Assembly: GCA_966112835.1 (NCBI GenBank)
Contig: CBHWEI010000191.1
Location: 1-7,915 of the forward strand
Length of the DNA: 7,915 nt
Reading direction: 5' to 3'
DNA from: UBA668 sp966112835
GTDB lineage: Bacteria; Actinomycetota; Acidimicrobiia; Acidimicrobiales; Ilumatobacteraceae
The notes beneath the pieces are model-generated. The model saw only the letters and a list, made by a program, of their open reading frames with translations. It was not told where the DNA came from and searched no databases. A program made the position numbers and the translations under genes. Of the stretch, positions 1-4,783 are shown piece by piece. Position 1 is the stretch's first letter. Each line of letters starts with the position of its first letter.

Positions 1-49
1 CGCGACGTCCGCTTCTGGGCATGCCCGGATTCGCTGCGTCGCTGATGCC

Positions 50-262
50 CTAGCGGCGCACGATGAGCGCGGCGAGCGCGGCGATGGCCACCACCAGGCC
101 GATGGCGGCCATGGTGATGCTGCGGCTGCGTGGCGCCTGCTCGAGATCGGTGTCGTCGCGCCGGGTCTCGGGCGGCTTCACCAGCGCCATCACGTTGCCG
201 GCGAACATGGCTCCGCCGAGCGCGAGCAGCAGCCAGACGATGAGGTCCTTGCCCAGGAACAT
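50..262 (-). CDS. Small two-helix membrane protein, third gene of the arsR unit
   Basis: This 70-residue protein is not one I recognise. It has two predicted membrane helices, about residues 7-28 (LIVWLLLALGGAMFAG) and 50-67 (ITMAAIGLVVAIAALAALI). They are joined by a short charged loop with the run ETRRDDTDLEQ, and the protein ends in Arg-Arg. The Met at 262 was chosen because everything upstream in the frame is Arg-rich, lacks hydrophobic segments and overlaps the preceding gene. From 262 the start lies 7 bp after the stop of the ABM-fold gene, and no clear Shine-Dalgarno is visible, which suggests translational coupling. It is probably co-transcribed with arsR and the ABM-fold gene. A link to arsenic is by position only; it could be an unrelated small membrane protein. 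The coding call is moderately secure because of the hydrophobic pattern and tight spacing. Confidence 0.65.
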   Translation of the reverse strand: MFLGKDLIVWLLLALGGAMFAGNVMALVKPPETRRDDTDLEQAPRSRSITMAAIGLVVAIAALAALIVRR

Positions 263-269
263 GCGTGCG

Positions 270-584
270 TCAGCCGTTCGACGCGACGGCCACGGTGTAC
301 GACCACAGCTCGGCCTGGATGGGCATCGGCGCCGGTGCGCCACCACCCTCGCCACGGTGGCCGTGGGCGAACGACGGCGACGCCTTCCACGCCTCGAACG
401 ACGCCTCGTCGCGCCAGCGGGTGACCACCAGCCAGGTGGTGCGGTCGTCGGCCGGCTGCAACAGCTCGAACCCCTCGAAGCCGTCGTGGCCGTCGACGGC
501 GCCGACCCGGGCGGCGAAGCGCCGGGCGACCTCCTCGCCCATCTCGGCGGGAACGGTGAGCGCGTTGATCTTGATGACGGTCAT
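270..584 (-). CDS. ABM-fold (MhuD/IsdG-like) monooxygenase
   Basis: A 104-residue protein of the antibiotic biosynthesis monooxygenase (ABM) superfamily, a dimeric ferredoxin-like fold. It resembles mycobacterial MhuD, which degrades heme and releases iron. Seen here: an N-terminal strand MTVIKINALTVPA with Asn7, the GFEGFELLQP segment at 35-44, WLVVTRW at 51-57, and EAWKASPSFAHGHR at 64-77 with Trp66 and two histidines at 74 and 76. MhuD is known to use Asn7, Trp66 and His75. The Asn and Trp match by position, while the His region is one residue shorter and the proximal His could be 74 or 76. The start at 584 lies 4 bp after the arsR stop; an upstream in-frame Met at 608 would overlap arsR. 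The length is normal for the family. Its place in the arsR unit is unusual. It may be a true heme oxygenase, or an ABM protein acting on another substrate; the sequence alone does not decide. Confidence 0.82.
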   Translation of the reverse strand: MTVIKINALTVPAEMGEEVARRFAARVGAVDGHDGFEGFELLQPADDRTTWLVVTRWRDEASFEAWKASPSFAHGHRGEGGGAPAPMPIQAELWSYTVAVASNG

Positions 585-588
585 GGCG

Positions 589-933
589 TCAGCTTGCCAG
601 TGCGGCACGCAGGGTTGCCAGGCGGTCGGGCTGCACGTGGTACCAGGCCCACGTGCCGCGCTTCTCGCTCGTGACCAGGCCGGCCTCGCGCAGGATCTTC
701 AGGTGGTGGCTGACGGTGGGTTGCGAGCGCCCCGACGGGCCCACCAGGTCGCACACGCACGCGCCCTGCGCGCCACCGGCCGTGATGAGCGACAGCAGGT
801 GCAGGCGCACCGGGTCGGCCAGTGCGGCGAAGCCCTTCGCCAGTTCACCGGCATCGGCCTCGTCGAACTCGGCACTGCCCACCGGCGCGCAGCAGTCGAG
901 GGTGATGGCCGGTCGCTTCGTCGTGGCGGTCAT
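589..933 (-). CDS. arsR: ArsR-family arsenic-responsive transcriptional repressor
   Basis: A 114-residue winged-helix repressor of the ArsR/SmtB family. It should bind operator DNA as a dimer and release it when As(III) or an organoarsenical is bound. Seen here: LAKGFAALADPVRLHLLSLI (31-50), the helix-turn-helix SQPTVSHHLKILREAGLV (70-87) and the wing KRGTWAWYHV. Candidate metal ligands are Cys59 and Cys61 in ACVCDL, matching the CVCDL motif of the E. coli-type sensor, plus an N-terminal vicinal pair Cys14-Cys15. A vicinal N-terminal Cys pair is a feature of Corynebacterium ArsR (Cys15/16 with Cys55). The ATG at 933 is preferred over that at 951 because GAGGAGGG lies just upstream at normal spacing. 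It is the first gene of a leftward unit with the ABM-fold protein and the small membrane protein. It is divergent from arsI and probably controls both promoters and itself. Confidence 0.95.
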   Translation of the reverse strand: MTATTKRPAITLDCCAPVGSAEFDEADAGELAKGFAALADPVRLHLLSLITAGGAQGACVCDLVGPSGRSQPTVSHHLKILREAGLVTSEKRGTWAWYHVQPDRLATLRAALAS

Positions 934-984
934 GGTGCCCTCCTCTTCCATTGCGAACCGCGGTCCGTTCGCGAATCAGGTCGA

Positions 985-990
985 AGTATA
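985..990 (-). promoter_or_regulatory. Possible -10 element for the arsR unit
   Basis: Read on the minus strand this is TATACT, five of six matches to TATAAT. It lies about 50 bp upstream of the chosen arsR start, and its first base overlaps operator-like box 1. No convincing -35 hexamer was found 16-18 bp further upstream, so this is tentative. Confidence 0.35.
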
Positions 991-1005
991 TTGACGATCA
1001 TCGAT
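990..1005. promoter_or_regulatory. ArsR operator-like box 1
   Basis: An imperfect palindrome ATTGACGATCATCGAT with 6 of 8 base pairs symmetric. It has the same ATTGAC-N5-TCGAT pattern as box 2 read in reverse. It covers the -35 hexamer of the proposed arsI promoter and touches the possible arsR -10 element. Binding by ArsR is inferred from position between divergent arsR and arsI and from the repeated pattern. Confidence 0.55.
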
Positions 1006-1018
1006 GTAGGTGTACGAT
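991..1018 (+). promoter_or_regulatory. Predicted arsI-dioxygenase-acr3 promoter
   Basis: TTGACG at 991-996 (five of six to the -35 consensus) and TACGAT at 1013-1018 (four of six to the -10 consensus) are separated by 16 bp. Transcription would start near 1025, inside operator-like box 2, giving a leader of about 40 nt before arsI. The two boxes cover the -35 and the start site, a layout expected for repression. Confidence 0.55.
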
Positions 1019-1024
1019 CAGTCC

Positions 1025-1040
1025 ATCGACAGATGTCAAT
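1025..1040. promoter_or_regulatory. ArsR operator-like box 2
   Basis: An imperfect palindrome ATCGACAGATGTCAAT with 6 of 8 symmetric pairs. Its reverse complement shares ATTGAC and TCGATG (12 of 17 bases overall, counting one flanking base) with box 1. The box centres are 35 bp apart. It lies at the predicted arsI transcription start, where a bound repressor would block initiation. Confidence 0.55.
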
Positions 1041-1062
1041 CTACATGCTGAAGGAATCCGCC

Positions 1063-1524
1063 ATGTCACGCGTCCAACTCGCCCTCAACGTCTCCGACCT
1101 CGACCAGGCCATCGAGTTCTACTCCAAGCTGTTCGGCACCCAGCCGGCCAAGATCCGCGAGGGCTACGCCAACTTCGCCATCGCCGAGCCGCCGCTGAAG
1201 CTGGTGCTCATCCAGGGCGACGGCCAGCCCGGCACGCTGAACCACCTGGGCGTCGAGGTCGAGAACACCGACCTGGTCACCTCGGCCATCACCCGGCTGC
1301 AGGCCGAGGGCCTGACCACCGCGGTGGAGGAGAACACCACCTGCTGCTACGCCGTCCAGGACAAGGTGTGGGTGCACGGCCCCGACGCCGAGCCGTGGGA
1401 GGTGTACACGGTGCTCGCCGACGCGCCGGTCATGCAGAAGGTCGTCGCCGAGGGCGACAGTGGCTGCTGCACGCCCGCAGCCGAGACCGTGTCGCTGGGC
1501 GCCAAGCCCGCCGCCTGCTGCTGA
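1063..1524 (+). CDS. arsI: ArsI/CadI-type C-As lyase (VOC-fold dioxygenase)
   Basis: A 153-residue protein of the vicinal-oxygen-chelate fold. It resembles ArsI, which uses Fe(II) and O2 to cleave the carbon-arsenic bond of methylarsenite and trivalent aromatic arsenicals; mycobacterial relatives are named CadI. Seen here: the opening strand VQLALNVSDLDQAIEFYSKL with Gln5, NHLGVEV with His61, and PWEVYTV with Glu113, the expected metal ligands. The ArsI substrate-binding vicinal pair is Cys94-Cys95 in NTTCCYA. The C-terminal tail carries two further vicinal pairs, Cys135-Cys136 and Cys152-Cys153 at the very end. The start at 1063 is supported by AAGGA about 7 nt upstream; an in-frame ATG at 1045 lacks this. 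It is the first gene of the rightward unit; the next gene begins 7 bp after its stop. ArsI would produce As(III) that Acr3 exports. Its exact substrate (methylarsenite or another organoarsenical) cannot be read from sequence. Confidence 0.93.
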   Translation: MSRVQLALNVSDLDQAIEFYSKLFGTQPAKIREGYANFAIAEPPLKLVLIQGDGQPGTLNHLGVEVENTDLVTSAITRLQAEGLTTAVEENTTCCYAVQDKVWVHGPDAEPWEVYTVLADAPVMQKVVAEGDSGCCTPAAETVSLGAKPAACC

Positions 1525-1531
1525 CCACCCG

Positions 1532-2554
1532 ATGACCGATTCCACCGCCACCGGCTCGCCCACCGCCGAGCGCCTGATGCAGCACGGTGCCGCAGTCTGG
1601 CGCACGGCCGACGTGCTGGCCGACCCGTCGTGGAGCGTCACCCTCGACGACCACCAACGGTCGGCCATCGTCAACGCGACACGCCGTGCCGCGGCAGGTG
1701 GCGCCACCCCCGCCACGGTCGACCGCAGCGCGTTCCCGCTGGCCACCATGGCCACGGAACTGCAGGCGTGGGCGGCCGAGCTGGCCGTCGGCAGGGGCTT
1801 CCTGCTGCTGCGCGGCTTCCCCGTCGACGAGCTCGACGAGGCGGGGACCGAGCTCGCCTACGCCGGGTTGGGCACCCACTTCGGCACACCCGTCGGGCAG
1901 AACAAGGACGGCGAGCTGCTCACCCATGTGCGCGACGAGCGCCTGCCACCGGACTCGGGGCAGGTCCGCCTGTACCGCACCCGCGAGCGACAGGACTTCC
2001 ACACCGACGGCGCCGACATCATCGGTCTGCTGTGCCTGCACCGCGCCCGCAGCGGTGGCGAGAGCCGCATCGCCAGCTCCAGCGCCATCTACAACGAGAT
2101 CCTGCGCACCCGCCCCGACCTGCTCGAGGCGCTGTACCAACCCACCGGATGGGACCGCCAGGGCGACGTGCCGGCCGGTGAGCAGCCGTGGTTCATGCTC
2201 GCCCCCATCAACGACCTGGCCGGCGTGCCGCGCGTGTTCTACCTGGGCTGGTACATCCGCGACGCACAACGTCACCCCGAGGTGCCACGGCTGACGGCTG
2301 CTCAACTGGAGGCCATGGCGCTGCTCGAGTCGCTGGCCAACGACCCCTCCTTCCACCTGGAGATGGACTTCCAGCCGGGCGACGTCCAACTGTTGAACAA
2401 CGGCCGCATCCTGCACGCACGCGAGGCCTACGAGGACCACCCCGAACTGCACCGCCGACGGCACCTGCTGCGGCTGTGGCTCGCCGCCCACACGTTCGCC
2501 AGCGTGGAGGACGGGCTGCGCGGCGGCATCGTCTCACCGAAGGCGACCTCGTGA
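1532..2554 (+). CDS. TauD/TfdA-family Fe(II)/2-oxoglutarate dioxygenase in the ars operon
   Basis: A 340-residue non-heme iron oxygenase of the TauD/TfdA family. These enzymes couple 2-oxoglutarate decarboxylation to hydroxylation of a substrate, often releasing a heteroatom group. Seen here: GRGFLLLRGFPVDEL (88-102), AGLGTHFGTPVGQ (111-123), the HxD iron motif in DFHTDGAD (His157, Asp159) and the distal His295 in NNGRILHAREAYEDH. The Arg-rich HRRRHLLRLWL (307-317) should supply the Arg that binds the 2-oxoglutarate carboxylate. All three iron ligands are present and the length is normal, so it is probably active. It starts 7 bp after arsI with no clear Shine-Dalgarno, and its TGA overlaps the GTG start of acr3 by 4 bp (GTGA), so the three genes are surely one coupled unit. 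The substrate is unknown. The family includes sulfonate, herbicide and betaine-type oxygenases; an organoarsenical or a detoxification by-product is an inference from position. Confidence 0.9.
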   Translation: MTDSTATGSPTAERLMQHGAAVWRTADVLADPSWSVTLDDHQRSAIVNATRRAAAGGATPATVDRSAFPLATMATELQAWAAELAVGRGFLLLRGFPVDELDEAGTELAYAGLGTHFGTPVGQNKDGELLTHVRDERLPPDSGQVRLYRTRERQDFHTDGADIIGLLCLHRARSGGESRIASSSAIYNEILRTRPDLLEALYQPTGWDRQGDVPAGEQPWFMLAPINDLAGVPRVFYLGWYIRDAQRHPEVPRLTAAQLEAMALLESLANDPSFHLEMDFQPGDVQLLNNGRILHAREAYEDHPELHRRRHLLRLWLAAHTFASVEDGLRGGIVSPKATS

Positions 2555-3636
2555 CCACCACCGACTCGACCGAACTACCGGCCACGGCGCGACTGTCCAC
2601 GCTCGACCGGCTGCTGCCGGTGTGGATCGGTGTGGCCATGCTCGCCGGGCTGGCGCTCGGGCGCATCTTCCCCGACCTGAACGACCAACTCGACCGGGTG
2701 AAGGTGGGCACGGTCTCGCTGCCCATCGCCATCGGCCTGCTGTTGATGATGTACCCGGTGCTCGCCAAGGTGAAGTACTCGCGCATCGGTCACGTCGTCA
2801 CCGACCGCCGATCGCTGGCCATGTCGCTGGTGCTCAACTGGGTGGTCGGTCCGGCCGTCATGTTCACGCTGGCATGGCTGATGCTGCCCGACCTGCCCGA
2901 GTACCGCACCGGGCTGATCATCGTCGGCCTCGCTCGCTGCATCGCGATGGTCCTCATCTGGAACGACCTGGCCTGTGGCAGCAGCGAGTTGGCTGCCGTG
3001 CTGGTGGCGTTGAACTCGGTGTTCCAGATCCTGGCGTTCTCGCTGCTCGGCTGGTTCTACCTACAGGTGCTGCCCGGGTGGCTGGGGCTCGACAGCAACG
3101 GCATCGACGTCACCGTGTGGGAGATCGCCAAGTCGGTGCTGGTGTTCCTCGGCATCCCCCTGCTCGCCGGGTTCCTCACCCGCACCTTCGGCGAACGCGC
3201 CAAGGGCACCGAGTGGTACGAGCAGCGCTTCCTGCCGCGCATCGGCCCGGTCGCGCTGTACGGGCTGCTGTTCACCATCGTCATCCTGTTCGCGCTGCAG
3301 GGCGACCGCATCACCAACCAGCCGGTCGACGTGGCCCGCATCGCGCTGCCGCTGCTCGCCTACTTCGCCATCATGTGGTTCGGTTCGTTCGCACTGGGGC
3401 TGCGCATGCGCCTGCCGTACGACAAGAACGCGTCCATCGCGTTCACCGCCGCGGGCAACAACTTCGAGCTCGCCATCGCCGTGTGCATCGGCGTGTTCGG
3501 CGTGTCGTCGGGCCAGGCGCTCGCCGGCGTGGTCGGCCCACTCATCGAGGTGCCCGTGCTGGTCGCGCTGGTGTACGTGTCGCTCGCAGCCCGCCGCCGC
3601 TACTACCCGCTCGCCGCGGGCCTGGAGCGAGCGTGA
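2551..3636 (+). CDS. acr3: Acr3-family arsenite efflux permease
   Basis: A 361-residue inner-membrane transporter of the Acr3 (BART superfamily) type, which exports arsenite using the proton gradient. Seen here: about ten hydrophobic segments beginning near residue 20 (RLLPVWIGVAMLAGLALGRIF) and ending near 346, and the motif GLARCIAMVLIWNDLACGSSE (126-146) holding the conserved Cys130. AGNNFELAIAV (301-311) holds Glu306. These correspond to the Cys and Glu residues known to be needed in Acr3 proteins. The GTG at 2551 is the start because it overlaps the dioxygenase stop by 4 bp and gives a normal Acr3 N-terminus; longer readings in this frame run through the dioxygenase gene and are shadow. 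It is the last gene of the rightward unit and collides tail to tail with the HTH gene, sharing 34 bp. There is no ArsA-like ATPase and no arsC nearby in the window. Confidence 0.96.
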   Translation: MTTTDSTELPATARLSTLDRLLPVWIGVAMLAGLALGRIFPDLNDQLDRVKVGTVSLPIAIGLLLMMYPVLAKVKYSRIGHVVTDRRSLAMSLVLNWVVGPAVMFTLAWLMLPDLPEYRTGLIIVGLARCIAMVLIWNDLACGSSELAAVLVALNSVFQILAFSLLGWFYLQVLPGWLGLDSNGIDVTVWEIAKSVLVFLGIPLLAGFLTRTFGERAKGTEWYEQRFLPRIGPVALYGLLFTIVILFALQGDRITNQPVDVARIALPLLAYFAIMWFGSFALGLRMRLPYDKNASIAFTAAGNNFELAIAVCIGVFGVSSGQALAGVVGPLIEVPVLVALVYVSLAARRRYYPLAAGLERA

Positions 3637-4226
3637 GCCTGGCGTGACGAACGCACCTCGCCGCCCACCGCGCCTGGCGTGGTGGCCGTGAGGATGCCCC
3701 GTTCGCGAGCCTTCTCGATCCAACTCACCACGGTGCGCTGCGACACGTTCCGCTGTCGTGCGATGACCTTCGCATAGCCGCGTCCGAGCGCGACGTAGCG
3801 ATGTGCGATCTCGGTGAGGAACTCGTCGGACAGGCGCGTCGGTGCCGAACGATGGACCACCGCCGCGTCGGGGTAGCCGTCGACGGGGTAGTCGTAGCGG
3901 AACGGATCGATCCCCGACTCGAGCAACTCCGGGATGGTGACCGTGACGATGTCGACCGGTGTGGTCCAGCGGAACCGTTGCTGCAACACGTCGGTGTCCA
4001 GCGCACGACTGGACGACAGCGCCATCGAGAACAGTCGCGGCTCGCCATCTGCGAGGCCGACGGTGGCCTCCACCTTCCACACCGTCGCCCCGTCGGCACC
4101 GCGTTCCAGGATGTCGACCAGCAGCGGCAGGTCGACGACCTGCCCGTTCGGTGCCCTCCATCGGTGGCGGTCGCCGCGCGCCCGCCGCACCCGGGACGAC
4201 ACACCCACACGCCGCGCAGCAGCCAT
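3603..4226 (-). CDS. Unrecognised protein with C-terminal helix-turn-helix
   Basis: A 207-residue protein with a basic N-terminus (Arg-rich, 1-24), a middle of likely alpha/beta structure and a C-terminal helical part. The stretch LSDEFLTEIAHRYVALGRGY (132-151), followed by AKVIARQRNVSQRTVVSWIEKARERGIL (152-179), reads as a helix-turn-helix ending in a basic recognition helix. It is like the HTH tail of many uncharacterised actinobacterial proteins in which the region follows a 'DEFL' helix. The tail beyond 180 is low in structure and overlaps acr3 by 34 bp on the opposite strand. The start at 4226 is preferred to 4241 because GGAAGG sits 7 nt upstream. Function is unknown: it may be a regulator or a DNA-binding component of a small mobile or phage-derived module. 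There is no clear terminator between it and acr3. Confidence 0.75.
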   Translation of the reverse strand: MAAARRVGVSSRVRRARGDRHRWRAPNGQVVDLPLLVDILERGADGATVWKVEATVGLADGEPRLFSMALSSSRALDTDVLQQRFRWTTPVDIVTVTIPELLESGIDPFRYDYPVDGYPDAAVVHRSAPTRLSDEFLTEIAHRYVALGRGYAKVIARQRNVSQRTVVSWIEKARERGILTATTPGAVGGEVRSSRQAHARSRPAASG

Positions 4227-4231
4227 GGTGC

Positions 4232-4263
4232 AACCTTCCATTTCTCAGGCGAGAACCTTCCAT
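4232..4263 (-). promoter_or_regulatory. 10-bp direct repeat flanking an inverted repeat, upstream of the HTH gene
   Basis: AACCTTCCAT occurs at 4232-4241 and again at 4254-4263, a 22-bp period of about two helical turns. Between them TTCTC-AGGC-GAGAA (4242-4255) is a perfect 5-bp inverted repeat. The proximal copy also supplies the Shine-Dalgarno of the HTH gene. The arrangement fits an operator, perhaps autoregulatory, or an mRNA hairpin next to the ribosome binding site. A TACTCT hexamer on the minus strand (4264-4269) might be a -10 element. All functional reading is inference. Confidence 0.4.
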
Positions 4264-4356
4264 AGAGTACTAGGTCCCTGGCACCACGAACCCGTGCGTC
4301 GCAACGTCACAAATGTGGCGGTGTTCTACCGACACAGCAGACGAAGGAGGATCGCC

Positions 4357-4758
4357 ATGAAGCGTCCGGTGTTGGTGACCGTCATCGGAGTACTCGCAGT
4401 GCTCGGTGGCATTGCCCAGGTGGTGTTCGGTGCGGTGCTGTTCGGGCTGCGCAACGACGCATCGTTCCTGCACGACACGAGCCTGACGACCGACCAGGTG
4501 CCGCCCATGGCCATCGCATCGATGATCATCGGTGTGCTCACCGTCGTGTTCGCCATCGGCCTGTTGAAGGGCAGTCGAGTCAGCCGCACTGTGGTCGGCC
4601 TGATGGAGCTGTTGCAGATCGGCGCGGGCGTCTACGCCATCACCACGCTGGACAGCAGCCATCGCGCCAGTGCCGTCGGCAGCATCATCGGCGCCGTCGT
4701 CGTCCTCTACTTCCTCTTCGGCACCCAGAAGTCGAAGCAGTTCTTCGCTGCGGCCTGA
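4357..4758 (+). CDS. Four-helix integral membrane protein
   Basis: A 133-residue hydrophobic protein of a small actinobacterial membrane-protein type that I cannot name to a family. Predicted helices lie at about residues 5-31 (VLVTVIGVLAVLGGIAQVVF), 52-70 (AIASMIIGVLTVVFAIGLL), 76-98 and 104-122 (GSIIGAVVVLYFLF). A polar loop at 32-50 lies between the first two, and a basic KGSR loop follows the second. It ends QFFAAA. The start is well supported by GAAGGAGG ending 6 nt before the ATG. The next gene, a secreted LPATG protein, begins 25 bp downstream on the same strand, so the two may be co-transcribed. The 93 bp upstream (4264-4356) separate it from the divergent HTH gene and should contain its promoter, but I see no convincing hexamer pair. 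No function can be assigned. Confidence 0.85.
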   Translation: MKRPVLVTVIGVLAVLGGIAQVVFGAVLFGLRNDASFLHDTSLTTDQVPPMAIASMIIGVLTVVFAIGLLKGSRVSRTVVGLMELLQIGAGVYAITTLDSSHRASAVGSIIGAVVVLYFLFGTQKSKQFFAAA

Positions 4759-4783
4759 CCCCACCCAGCCACGGAGGCCCCCC

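Noticed and set aside
1..45. Possible 3' end of a plus-strand gene reading RDVRFWACPDSLRR then TGA at 43-45
   Set aside because: Only 14 codons are visible and two other frames are also open or end nearby; nothing supports one frame over another.
265..1524. Long plus-strand frame of 419 codons ending with arsI
   Set aside because: The part before 1063 runs antisense through arsR and the ABM gene and across the control region. The protein homology and ribosome binding site begin at 1063.
1430..2491. Minus-strand frame of 353 codons antisense to the dioxygenase
   Set aside because: Shadow of a GC-rich gene; Val/Gly/Gln-rich with no domain, while the plus strand has a complete TauD-type protein.
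3061..4263. Minus-strand frame of 400 codons antisense to acr3 and across the HTH gene
   Set aside because: Composition is low-complexity Arg/Gly/His/Glu without motifs. The acr3 strand and the 3603-4226 frame explain the region better.
4310..4319. CACAAATGTG palindrome upstream of the four-helix membrane protein
   Set aside because: Only 4 paired bases each side and no second copy; expected by chance in this much sequence.
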